Shown here piece by piece: positions 55,940-64,000 of a stretch of DNA of 64,000 bases. The notes beneath the pieces were generated by a model. That model was not told the DNA's origin, did not search any database, and saw only the letters and a program-made list of their open reading frames with translations. The stretch is from Roseateles violae (GTDB lineage: Bacteria > Pseudomonadota > Gammaproteobacteria > Burkholderiales > Burkholderiaceae_C). The stretch spans positions 186,001 to 250,000 of the forward strand of contig NZ_JAUHHC010000006.1 in NCBI RefSeq assembly GCF_030410485.1. The letters are read 5' to 3'. Each line of letters starts with the position of its first letter. The first letter of the stretch is position 1. Position numbers and translations under genes: made by a program.

Positions 55940-57579
55940 ACGCCGCGCAACTTGACACCGATGTGCTGCTGGTCGGGCTGGGGCCGGTCGGCGCGGCGCT
56001 GGCGAACCTGCTCGGCCGCTACGGCGTGCGCGTGCTGGCCATCGACAAGGCGACCGCCATCTTCCCGAAGCCGCGCGCCATCGTGCTCGACAACGAGGCG
56101 CTGCGCATTCTTCAGCTGGCCGGCCTGCGCGACGGCGAGTTCGCGACCATCGCGATTCCGCAGGTGCAGTACCGCTCGCCGCTGTTCGGCCATTTTGCCC
56201 GCATCAACAGCGGCGGCATCATCGACGGCCACCCGACGCTGGTCAGCTTCTACCAGCCGGAGCTCGAGCGCGTGCTGCGCGACAGGCTCGCGCAATACCC
56301 CGAGGTAGAGGTGCGGCTTGGCATGGAGCTGGAGGACTTCGTCGACGATGGCCACGTCGTCAAGGCCAAGCTGAAGGACGCCGCCGGCCAGACAAGCCAG
56401 GTGCGCGCCCGCTATATGGTGGGCGTCGACGGCGCCAGTTCGCTGGTGCGACGCTCGCTGGGGCTGGACTTCGAGGGCCGGACCTTCCAGCAGGACTGGC
56501 TGATCGTCGATGCCGTCGATGTGCCGGCGCCGATCGACCATGTCGAGTTCGTCTGCGACCCGCGCCGCCCGACGCCGCGCATGGTGGCCCCGGGGGGACG
56601 GCAACGCTGGGAGTTCATGCTGCGCCCGGGCGAAAAGCCCGAGGAGATGGAGAAGCCGGAATCGGTGCGCAAGCTGCTCGCGCCCTGGTGCGACAGCGAG
56701 CGCATCCGCATCGAGCGCACGGCGGTCTACCGCTTCCATGCGCGCGAGGTGAAGCAGTTCTCCAAGGGTCGCTGCTTCCTCGCCGGCGATGCGGCGCACA
56801 TCACGCCACCGTTTGCCGGCCAGGGCCTGGTGGCCGGCCTGCGCGATGCGGCCAATCTGGCCTGGAAGCTGGCCTGGGTCCTGCGCGGCCAGGCCAGCGA
56901 GCGGGTGCTCGACAGCTACGACACCGAGCGGCGGCCCCATGCAAAGAAGATCATCAATCTGGCGCTGCTGCTCGGCGCCCTGGTGATGCCGCAGAACCGC
57001 GCCACCGCCTTTGCCGTGCACGGGCTGATGAGCCTGCTGCGCCTGCTGCCGGCCGGACGCGCACAGCTCGAGGACCTGAAGATCAAGCCGCAGAACACCT
57101 TCGACGAGGGCCTGTTCTGGCGCGATCGCGGCCACGAGCGGCTGCGCGCCGGAGCCATGCTGCCGCAGGGCTGGGTCCGCCCGGCCAACGGAGACCAGGC
57201 GGTCCTCAGCGACGATGCACTGGGCCTGCAATGGGCGCTGATCGGCTTCGGCGTCGACCCGACGACCGCGTTGCCGGCTGCGCTGATTCGGCGCTGGCAG
57301 GCGGCCGGCGGCTGGATATGGCAGTGGTGCCAGCGGTCGCAGGGCCAGCACCTAGCACCGGCGGCGCGGCGCCTGGAGGCGCTCGACGAGGCGCTGCTGC
57401 CGCGCAAGGTGCCGCTGGGCTGGGTGGCCATCGTCAGGCCCGACCGCTGCGTGCTGGCCGAGGGGCCGGTGGCCGAGGTCGAGGCGCTGTTGAGAAAGGC
57501 GCTGGCGCTCGTCGCGCCGCCCGCGGCGACACCGCCAGCGGTCAATCAGAATTTGCAGGAATCCCACCATGCGGCATGA
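55936..57579 (+). CDS. FAD-dependent aromatic hydroxylase (MhpA-like)
   Basis: 547 residues. FAD-binding GLGPVGAALANLLGRYGVRVL, the DG motif GVDGASSLVRRSLGL and the GD motif GRCFLAGDAAHITPPFAGQG, as in 3-(3-hydroxyphenyl)propionate hydroxylase. A C-terminal thioredoxin-like region covers the last ~130 residues. It would add an ortho-hydroxyl to a phenolic ring to give the dioxygenase substrate. Overlaps the FAH gene (ATGA) and the next gene by 11 bases. Confidence 0.88.
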   Translation: MNAAQLDTDVLLVGLGPVGAALANLLGRYGVRVLAIDKATAIFPKPRAIVLDNEALRILQLAGLRDGEFATIAIPQVQYRSPLFGHFARINSGGIIDGHPTLVSFYQPELERVLRDRLAQYPEVEVRLGMELEDFVDDGHVVKAKLKDAAGQTSQVRARYMVGVDGASSLVRRSLGLDFEGRTFQQDWLIVDAVDVPAPIDHVEFVCDPRRPTPRMVAPGGRQRWEFMLRPGEKPEEMEKPESVRKLLAPWCDSERIRIERTAVYRFHAREVKQFSKGRCFLAGDAAHITPPFAGQGLVAGLRDAANLAWKLAWVLRGQASERVLDSYDTERRPHAKKIINLALLLGALVMPQNRATAFAVHGLMSLLRLLPAGRAQLEDLKIKPQNTFDEGLFWRDRGHERLRAGAMLPQGWVRPANGDQAVLSDDALGLQWALIGFGVDPTTALPAALIRRWQAAGGWIWQWCQRSQGQHLAPAARRLEALDEALLPRKVPLGWVAIVRPDRCVLAEGPVAEVEALLRKALALVAPPAATPPAVNQNLQESHHAA

Positions 57580-58594
57580 ACTGATTTGCAGCGAGCCCGC
57601 CACACCGGCGCGGCTGACTCTGCGCAGCGCGCCGCTGCCGCAGCCCGGCAGCGGCGAGGTGCTGGTGCGCGTGCAGGCGAGCTCGGTCAACCCGATCGAC
57701 GTCAAGCGCGCGGCCGGCTACGGCCGCCGCCTGCTGGGGCTGAAGGGCGCCGCGCGCTTCCCCCTGGCGCTGGGCAACGATGTCGCCGGCCTTGTCGTGG
57801 CGGTTGGCGCCGACGTGACCGGCATCGCTGCCGGGCAGCGCGTGTTCGGCCTGCTGCCCACCGGCCGCGCGGGCGGCGCCCATGCCACTCATGTGCTGGT
57901 TTCAGAGCAGCTGCTGCGGGTCGCCCCGGAAGAAGCCGATCCGGCCGCGCTGGCGGTGCTGCCCTATTCGTTCACGACGATGTGGCTGGCGCTGCGCTCG
58001 GCCGGCCTGAAGGCCGCCAACGCGCGCGGCGCCCGGGTGCTGGTCCATGGCGCCAGCGGCGGCCTGGGCAGCCTGGCGCTGCAGCAGCTGCGCCTGTGGG
58101 GCAGCCAGGTGACGGCGATCTGCGCGAAGGGCCGGCGGGAAGAGGCCCGGGCGCTCGGGGCGCAGCTGACGGTCGAGCGCGGCCCGCTGGCCATTGCCTC
58201 GCTGCCCAGCGACTTCGACGTGGTGCTGAACTTCGCGAACTGGGACGACGACGACGTGCTCGCTTCCCGCCTCGGCCCGCAAGCGCTGGGTCAGGCCACC
58301 ACGGTCCATCCGCTGCTGGCGAACTTCGACCGGCTGGGATGGCTGGGCGGGATGCTGGCTACCCGCCGCGACCGCCGCTGCGTCCAGGCCGCCGTGGTGG
58401 CCCGCGCGCCACGGGCCCGCTACAGCTGGACCCTGTTCAAGCCCGATCGCGCGGCCCTGGACGCGCTGGCCCTCGGCGTCAACCTCGGCCGCTTCCGGCT
58501 GCCGGTCGGCCTCGCCGTGCCCTTGACCGAGGCCCACGCCGCCTTCGCCCATGTGGCCGCCGGCCTTTCCGGGCGCGCGGTGCTGCTGCCATGA
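57569..58594 (+). CDS. Quinone oxidoreductase-like MDR (RTN4I1/zeta-crystallin type)
   Basis: 341 residues, no zinc-binding Cys. SSVNPIDVKRAAGYGR, PLALGNDVAGLVVAVGADV and the Rossmann loop VLVHGASGGLGSLALQQL are typical of NADPH-dependent quinone/enone reductases. Probably reduces an alpha,beta-unsaturated intermediate or quinone by-product of the pathway. Starts inside the hydroxylase 3' end and overlaps the ligase start (ATGA). Confidence 0.82.
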   Translation: MRHELICSEPATPARLTLRSAPLPQPGSGEVLVRVQASSVNPIDVKRAAGYGRRLLGLKGAARFPLALGNDVAGLVVAVGADVTGIAAGQRVFGLLPTGRAGGAHATHVLVSEQLLRVAPEEADPAALAVLPYSFTTMWLALRSAGLKAANARGARVLVHGASGGLGSLALQQLRLWGSQVTAICAKGRREEARALGAQLTVERGPLAIASLPSDFDVVLNFANWDDDDVLASRLGPQALGQATTVHPLLANFDRLGWLGGMLATRRDRRCVQAAVVARAPRARYSWTLFKPDRAALDALALGVNLGRFRLPVGLAVPLTEAHAAFAHVAAGLSGRAVLLP

Positions 58595-60489
58595 CGCTCT
58601 CTCATCCCGACCCTGCCATGAACGGAATTGCCTCCCTTGCCGATGTGCTGGCGCTCGAAGCCGGCTTCGACGGCCCGCTGCCCGCCAGCACTTACGAGAT
58701 GATCGGCGCGACGGCGCGCGCCCATCCCGACGCACCGGCGCTGTCCTTCTTTGCCCGCGTGGAGGATCATGCGCGGCCCGAGGTCTGGACCTACGCGACG
58801 CTGTTCGCCCGCATCACCGCCACCGCCAACCTGCTGCACGAGCTGGGCGTGGGCAGCGGCGACGTGGTCGCCTTTGTGCTGCCCAATCTGCCGCAGACCC
58901 ATCTGGCGATCTGGGGCGGCCAGGCGGCCGGCATCGCCTTCGCGATCAACCCGCTGCTGGAGCCCGGGGCGATCGCCGAGCTGCTCGGGGCCGGGCGAGC
59001 TAAGGTGCTGATCACGCTGGCGCCGCTGCCGGGCATCGATCTGTGGACGAAGCTGGCGCCGCTGCTGGACGGCATCAACAGCCTCGAGCATGTGCTGCTG
59101 ATCGATCCGTCCGGCCGGACGCACAGCGCGCCAGGCCGCTGCGCCGTGCACGACTTCGCGCAGGGCCTGCAGCGCCAGCCGACCAACCACCTCGTCGGCG
59201 GCCGCGTGATCGGGCCGGAGGAGCCCTCTTCCTATTTCTGCACCGGCGGCACGACCGGCACGCCGAAGATCGCGATGCGCACGCACGGCAACGAGGTGGC
59301 GAATGCCTGGAGCACTGGCCAGATGCTCGGCGATGGCATTGCGCCCGGCAAGACCCTGTTCTGCGGACTGCCGCTGTTCCACGTCAACGGCGTGCTGGTC
59401 ACCGGCCTGCTGCCCTTCTCGCGCGGTGCCCATGTGGTCATCGGCACGCCCCAGGGCTACCGCGGCGAGGGCGTGATCGCGCGCTTCTGGGAGCTGGTCG
59501 AGCGGCACCGGATCAACTTCTTCAGCGGCGTGCCGACCGTCTATGCGGCGCTGCTGCAGCAGCCGATCGATGGTCGCGACATCGGCTCGCTGGAGTACGG
59601 GCTCTGCGGCGCGGCGCCGCTGCCGGTAGAGCTGATGCGATCGTTCCAGCAGCAGACCGGGCTGAAGATTCTCGAAGGCTATGGCCTCACCGAAGGCACT
59701 TGCGTCAGCAGCTGCAACCCGCCGCGCGGCGAACGGCGCAAGGGCTCGATCGGCCTGCGCCTGCCGCTGCAGCCGATGAAGGCCGTCGTGCTCGACGAGG
59801 CCGGCGGCTATCTGCGCGACTGCGATGTCGGCGAGGTCGGCCTGCTGGTGATCAGCGGCCCCAATGTGTTCGCCGGCTATCGCGACGCGGGCCACAACCA
59901 GGGCCTGTGGCTCGATCTGCGGGACGGCCGGCGCTGGCTGAATACCGGCGACCTCGGCCGGCAGGATGCCGAGGGCTATTTCTACCTGACCGGCCGCAAG
60001 AAGGAGCTGATCATCCGCGGCGGGCACAACATCGACCCGGCCAGCATCGAGGAGCCGCTGCACCGTCATCCGGCCGTGCAGCTGGCCGCCGCGGTCGGCC
60101 GGCCCGAACCGCATGCCGGCGAACTGCCGGTGGTCTATGTGCAGCTGCGGCCCGGCGCCAGTGCCACCGAGGACGAACTGCTGGCCTTCGCCCGGCAACA
60201 CATCGCCGAACGCGCCGCGTGGCCGAAGGCGATCCGGCTGCTGCCGGCCATGCCGCTGACCGGCATCGGCAAGATCTTCAAGCCCGCGCTGCGGCAGCGC
60301 GAAATCGCCGATGCGCTGGGCACGGCCCTGCAGGAAGCCGGCGCGCCGGCCGCAGCCATCGAGGTGATCAACGATCCGCGCCTGGGCATCCGGGTCGAGG
60401 TCACCTTGGTGAGCGAAACCGAGGCCGAAGCTGCGCGCGCGGTGCTGGGCCGTTTCCCTTTCCGCTTCGAGCTGTCGTGGACAGGCTGA
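58591..60489 (+). CDS. Acyl-CoA synthetase (PRK07529-like, long C-terminus)
   Basis: 632 residues from ATG 58591. A3 motif CTGGTTGTPKI, A5 GYGLTEGTC, A8 hinge GRKKELIIRGGHNIDP and C-terminal GIGKIFKPAL. After the usual end it carries ~65 residues (AIEVINDPRLGIRVEVTL ... FPFRFELSWTG) typical of this subfamily. It activates a carboxylate released by the pathway or a side chain. Its last 13 bases overlap the LysR start. Confidence 0.87.
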   Translation: MTLSHPDPAMNGIASLADVLALEAGFDGPLPASTYEMIGATARAHPDAPALSFFARVEDHARPEVWTYATLFARITATANLLHELGVGSGDVVAFVLPNLPQTHLAIWGGQAAGIAFAINPLLEPGAIAELLGAGRAKVLITLAPLPGIDLWTKLAPLLDGINSLEHVLLIDPSGRTHSAPGRCAVHDFAQGLQRQPTNHLVGGRVIGPEEPSSYFCTGGTTGTPKIAMRTHGNEVANAWSTGQMLGDGIAPGKTLFCGLPLFHVNGVLVTGLLPFSRGAHVVIGTPQGYRGEGVIARFWELVERHRINFFSGVPTVYAALLQQPIDGRDIGSLEYGLCGAAPLPVELMRSFQQQTGLKILEGYGLTEGTCVSSCNPPRGERRKGSIGLRLPLQPMKAVVLDEAGGYLRDCDVGEVGLLVISGPNVFAGYRDAGHNQGLWLDLRDGRRWLNTGDLGRQDAEGYFYLTGRKKELIIRGGHNIDPASIEEPLHRHPAVQLAAAVGRPEPHAGELPVVYVQLRPGASATEDELLAFARQHIAERAAWPKAIRLLPAMPLTGIGKIFKPALRQREIADALGTALQEAGAPAAAIEVINDPRLGIRVEVTLVSETEAEAARAVLGRFPFRFELSWTG

Positions 60490-61385
60490 GGTCGATGGCG
60501 GTGTTCGATCAGGTGGTGGCCGAGAACGGCTTCGCCGCCTGCGCCCGCAAGCTCAAGGTCTCTCCCTCGGCCATCACCCGCCTGATCGGCGAGCTGGAAG
60601 CCCATCTGGGCGTGCGGCTGCTGCAGCGCAGCGCGCGCCGGCTGGCCCTGACGCCGGCAGGCGAGGTCTATCTCGATCGTGTGCGCAGCATTCTTGCCGA
60701 CGTCGACGAGGCGGAGGAACTGGCGCGCAGTCATGCGCGGGAGATGTCCGGCTGCATCCGCGTGGCGTCGCTGCCCGGCCTGGCCACCCATCTGGTCGCG
60801 CCGGCGGTGGCCGACTTTCGGCGCCGTCATCCCAAGCTTACGATCGAACTGCGTTCGGACATGCTGGCCTCGCACGGCATCGAGGCCAACGACATCACGC
60901 TGCTGACCGCGCAGATCACCCTGCCTGCCGAGACGGTCGTGCGGCGCGTAATCGAGGGCAGCTCGATCCTGTGTGCCTCGCCCGGCTACCTCGACCGCCA
61001 CGGCATGCCCCAATCACCGCAGGATCTGCAGCAGCACGCACTGCTGCGCCTGGGCCTGCCCGACCTTGCGGCCAACGAGCTGTGGCTGGTCGACGAGACC
61101 GACCCGGATCACGAAGAGCTCGTCTGCGCGCCGCCCGTGCTCAGCTGCAATGACCATGAGGCGGTGTTGCGAAGCACGCTGGACGGCGCGGGCATCAGCA
61201 GCCAGGCCTTGCAGGTGGCGGCGCCGATGCTGCGCAGCGGCCAGCTGCGTCGCGTGCTCGCCCCCTGGATCTCCGAGCGCTTCACCCTGGTCGCGGCCTT
61301 TGCCAGCCGGCGCCACCTGCCGCTGCGCACCCGGGCCTTTCTCGACCACCTGATCGAGCACGCCGAACGGCTGCAGGCGGCTTGA
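60477..61385 (+). CDS. LysR family transcriptional regulator
   Basis: 302 residues from GTG 60477 (VDRLRSMAVFDQVVAENGF), the conventional LysR opening; an ATG at 60495 would truncate it. HTH SPSAITRLIGELEAHLGVRLLQRSARRLALT, then the periplasmic-binding-like effector domain. It overlaps the ligase by 13 bases in the same direction, so it is the last gene of the catabolic operon and could autoregulate it. TetR and LysR together imply two inputs. Confidence 0.88.
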   Translation: MDRLRSMAVFDQVVAENGFAACARKLKVSPSAITRLIGELEAHLGVRLLQRSARRLALTPAGEVYLDRVRSILADVDEAEELARSHAREMSGCIRVASLPGLATHLVAPAVADFRRRHPKLTIELRSDMLASHGIEANDITLLTAQITLPAETVVRRVIEGSSILCASPGYLDRHGMPQSPQDLQQHALLRLGLPDLAANELWLVDETDPDHEELVCAPPVLSCNDHEAVLRSTLDGAGISSQALQVAAPMLRSGQLRRVLAPWISERFTLVAAFASRRHLPLRTRAFLDHLIEHAERLQAA

Positions 61386-61411
61386 AGCCGCCGACGCGAG
61401 GGTCGGCGGCT
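61386..61411. terminator. Bidirectional hairpin between convergent LysR and porin genes
   Basis: AGCCGCCGAC and GTCGGCGGCT pair perfectly over 10 bp with a 6-base loop. No T-run on either strand, so terminator function is less certain. Confidence 0.6.
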
Positions 61412-61423
61412 CGGCACGACCGA

Positions 61424-62467
61424 TCAGAAGCTGTGGCGGATGCCGAACTCATAGCCGGTGGAGTTCTTGCCGGTATTCGAGCTCAGCAGCGCGGGCTTGC
61501 TGTCCACCACATAGCTCGCCCCGTGCCTGTTGTCGATATAGGCCACGGTGCTGTACAGCGAGGTGCGCTTGGACAGGTCGTAGACATAGCCCACAGCCAA
61601 CTGGCCAGAGTCGTTGTCTTCGGTGTTGAGGCCGGCGGCCGTGCGGCCCGAAGCGTCCACGTAGGTATAGGACAGGCGCGCCGAACCCGGGCCGACCGGC
61701 ACCGAGGCGCCGAGGTTGGCGATGCTGAGCTTGGTGTCGGCGTACTTGGCCTGACTGACATAGCCGCTGAGCTTGGCCACGCGCAGGTCGTACGAGGCGG
61801 CGAGGCTGCCGAGCTTGTACTTGTCGTCCTTGCTGCCGGCAAGCGGGCTGACCGTGGTCTCGCCATAGGAGGCCGATACGTCGAGCGCTCCGCGGGCAAA
61901 TCCGAGGCGCCCGCCGTAGTACTTCTTGCCGGCCGCGCCTTCCCCTGCAGCGGCCGAGACCTGACCGTAGAAGCCAGCGCTATCGGCCGGCAGCAGGTAG
62001 CTGACCAGGTTGTCGGCACGCTCGAGCGTGTCGACATCGGTGCCCAGCTTGCTGACGAACTTGCTGGCATCGCCGACGCCGCTGGCGCCAAAGACGTCGT
62101 AGCTGGCATAGCCGCTGTAGGTGGGTGTGGCGTCTCGTCCCAGCCGCACTTCGCCGAAGCCGCCATGCAGGCTCACGGTCGAGCGGCGGTTCCAGAAGCG
62201 CGAGCTGTCCGACGAGCTGCCCGTGTCGGCGTTCAGGCCGCCCTCCAGCCAGAAGCTGGCCTTCAGTCCGCCGCTCAGTTGCTCGGTGCCCCGGATGCCC
62301 AGGCGACTCTTCTCCGCACCACCGGAGGCCAGCGAAGTCTGGCTCTCGTCGCCGTTCTTGGTATGGCGCGCGGCCACGTCGACCACGCCGAACAGGGTGA
62401 TCTGGGTCTGCGCCTGCGCCAATGCGGACACACCGGCGAGCAGGGCCAGCGCAGCAATCTTCTTCAT
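61424..62467 (-). CDS. Gram-negative porin (OmpC-like, betaproteobacterial type)
   Basis: 347 residues. Signal peptide MKKIAALALLAGVSALAQAQ, mature start TQITLFGVVDVAARH, then a 16-strand barrel and terminal YEFGIRHSF, typical of Burkholderiales trimeric porins. GAGGAAACCT precedes the ATG (complement of 62465-62467). General diffusion of small solutes. Its expression may be tied to the catabolic cluster, but that is speculative. Confidence 0.92.
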   Translation of the reverse strand: MKKIAALALLAGVSALAQAQTQITLFGVVDVAARHTKNGDESQTSLASGGAEKSRLGIRGTEQLSGGLKASFWLEGGLNADTGSSSDSSRFWNRRSTVSLHGGFGEVRLGRDATPTYSGYASYDVFGASGVGDASKFVSKLGTDVDTLERADNLVSYLLPADSAGFYGQVSAAAGEGAAGKKYYGGRLGFARGALDVSASYGETTVSPLAGSKDDKYKLGSLAASYDLRVAKLSGYVSQAKYADTKLSIANLGASVPVGPGSARLSYTYVDASGRTAAGLNTEDNDSGQLAVGYVYDLSKRTSLYSTVAYIDNRHGASYVVDSKPALLSSNTGKNSTGYEFGIRHSF

Positions 62468-62695
62468 AGGTTTCCTCTTGTTGTTTCGGATGTCGAATGC
62501 GCCGCATGCCATGTGGATACAGGCTGCGACGACGGAGTCAGCTTAGAAAGCCCGAACCCGCAGCGGAAGGCGCATGAGCACAAGGCCCTCCCTTGTGCTC
62601 GCACGCCCCCCCGTGATCGGTGCGACCCTTGGTCCGCCAGGCCCGCGCGGCCGGCGATGGTTCCGATTTCCGCAATGCCCCGTTCACCGTTTGGG

Positions 62696-62711
62696 CAAGG
62701 GAAAACCCTTG
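62696..62711. promoter_or_regulatory. Palindrome CAAGGG-AAAA-CCCTTG
   Basis: CAAGGGAAAACCCTTG consists of perfect 6-base inverted arms around AAAA and lies 49 bases before the Sel1-like start, in the 292-base gap after the porin. Probably an operator; the regulator is unknown. Nothing else in that gap. Confidence 0.5.
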
Positions 62712-62759
62712 AGCAAGCCTTAAGGTGGCGACCGGCTTGAACAGCAGGTTTTCGAGGAC

Positions 62760-64000
62760 ATGCAAAGACAGAACATCAGATTGCTCGCGCTGGCACGCAG
62801 CGGCGACGCCCAGGCGCGTTGCGAGGTCGGCCGCCGTTTTCTCGCAGGCAGCGACGGCTTCACCCGGCACCTGGCCAGCGGCCTTGAGTACCTCGCCCAT
62901 CCGGCGGTGGCCGCGTCGGCGGCGGCGGACCGGATCGTGGCCGAGCACATGAGGCTGGACGAGATCGTGCAAGCGCGCATGCTGCTTGCGCTGGAGCGTG
63001 CGGCCGACGCCGGCTGCAGCATCGCGCAGGCCAAGCTGGCTGCCTGGTGGCTGGCCCGCCACCCGGCCGCGGTGACGGGGACCACGCTGCTGCAGGCGGC
63101 CGCCCGCCAGGGCTGCATTGCCGCACAGGCGGCCCTCGATCCCGGCCTGGCCGGCGCGCTGAAGCCGCGGCTGCAGACGCTCGCGCAGCATGGATTGCTC
63201 GATGCCCATGCCGTGGCCCATGCGGCCGCGCAGCAGGCGCTCGCGGCCCGCGAACTGCAGGCTGCGGCCGGGGCGCTCGCGGCTGCGATCGCACTTGCCG
63301 GCCATGGGTCTGAGGAACTGCCGGCGCTGCTGGTGCGCATGGTCGAGGCCGCGGAAAGCGCGGGCGAGGTGCTTGCAGCGCTGCCGGCCGGCGTCATCGA
63401 GCCGCTGCTGGAAGCCCGCGCCTGCGCCGGCGACCGTGTCGCGGCCCACGCACTGGGCCGCGCGCTGTGCGGCATCGATCTCGGCCGCCTGCCGGCCTGG
63501 GCCATCGCCGAGGGTCGGAACCTGCGCAAGGGCGCTGCCTTGCTGCTGCGTGCCGCGGATGCCGGCTGCGAGGCGGCATGGCTGCAGCTGTACCGGCTCC
63601 ATGCCGACCACCACCACTCGGTGGCCAATCCGCAGATGGCGCGCTTCTTTCTGGAGAAGGCGGCGGCCTGCGGCGTGGCCGAGGCGCAGCGGCGCCTGGG
63701 CGCGCTGCTGCTGCGCGGCGCTTCCACGCTGCCGGAGTCGGAGCAGGCGTTGGGCTGGCTGCATAGCGCCGCTGCACAAGGCGACGAGCATGCGCGCCTG
63801 CTGCTGCGCTCGCTGGTGTTGCCGCTGGAGGGCGATGAGGACGCGGCCGAGGCGGCGATTGCCGCGGTGGCGAATCACGATCAATGGCTGGCCGCGCGTC
63901 TGCGCATCGCGCGTGAGTTCGGCCTCACCAAACTCGAGGCCCTGTGCTTCGATCCCTCATCGGGCCGGCGGCCCTGGGGCCTGGTGGTCGGGAAGAACCC
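62760..64000 (+). CDS. Sel1-repeat-like protein, 3' end outside window
   Basis: At least 413 codons with no stop before the window end. The ATG at 62760 has GAGG 2 bases upstream (TCGAGGAC). No signal peptide. Helical Sel1-type pairs appear repeatedly: LARSGDAQARCEVGRRFLAG, LERAADAGCSIAQAKLAAWW, FFLEKAAACGVAEAQRRLGA and GWLHSAAAQGDEHARLLLRS. Sel1 proteins serve as protein-interaction scaffolds; partner unknown. Confidence 0.75.
   Translation, partial: MQRQNIRLLALARSGDAQARCEVGRRFLAGSDGFTRHLASGLEYLAHPAVAASAAADRIVAEHMRLDEIVQARMLLALERAADAGCSIAQAKLAAWWLARHPAAVTGTTLLQAAARQGCIAAQAALDPGLAGALKPRLQTLAQHGLLDAHAVAHAAAQQALAARELQAAAGALAAAIALAGHGSEELPALLVRMVEAAESAGEVLAALPAGVIEPLLEARACAGDRVAAHALGRALCGIDLGRLPAWAIAEGRNLRKGAALLLRAADAGCEAAWLQLYRLHADHHHSVANPQMARFFLEKAAACGVAEAQRRLGALLLRGASTLPESEQALGWLHSAAAQGDEHARLLLRSLVLPLEGDEDAAEAAIAAVANHDQWLAARLRIAREFGLTKLEALCFDPSSGRRPWGLVVGKN

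Overview
The window looks like the chromosome of a high-GC betaproteobacterium of the order Burkholderiales, most likely in the Roseateles/Mitsuaria/Rubrivivax group. This is inferred from gene content, base composition and gene order; no search was run. Pointers are the order thrS-infC-rpmI-rplT-pheS-pheT-ihfA-merR-tRNA-Pro, the tesA/ybbA divergent pair, overlapping msrB/selO, and dense lipid catabolism genes.

Layout. 1-5.5 kb: tesA (partial, minus) divergent from a ybbA-like ATPase, a parvulin chaperone, and a minus-strand run selO-msrB-yciB-bolA. 5.7-12.6 kb: an acyl-CoA ligase followed by a complete livKHMGF-type ABC importer. 12.7-25.5 kb: a beta-oxidation and acyl-CoA block (fadB-like, thiolase, two PaaI-type and one TesB-like thioesterase, acyl-CoA dehydrogenase, reductases, ElaA, GST). 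25.6-28.6 kb: an orphan sensor kinase and a flavoprotein. 28.9-35.5 kb: a beta-helix lipoprotein/diheme cytochrome pair of unknown function, a TonB receptor and an AidB-like dehydrogenase. 35.6-43.1 kb: a DUF3313-like protein, a beta-barrel, Tex, a second TonB receptor and a patatin. 43.1-51.2 kb: the translation operon, ending in tRNA-Pro(GGG). 51.2-51.8 kb: a gene-poor junction. 51.8-61.4 kb: a catabolic cluster for an apparently hydrophobic aromatic compound (TetR, FadL-type channel, MhpA-like hydroxylase, extradiol dioxygenase, FAH hydrolase, quinone reductase, acyl-CoA ligase, LysR). 61.4-64 kb: a porin and a truncated Sel1-like gene.

The strongest regulatory discovery is a complete ribosome-mediated attenuator in front of thrS. 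It has a 15-codon leader peptide with 7 Thr codons, a possible antiterminator and an intrinsic terminator, all within about 170 bases. The second is paired degeneration in the Liv-type ATPases: LivF has Arg in place of the Walker A Lys, and the partner LivG has a decayed signature motif. Together these predict one catalytic and one degenerate ATP site. Others are a doubled TetR-type operator, a palindrome shared by two fatty-acid promoters, infC starting at ATC, and the beta-helix/diheme-cytochrome pair.
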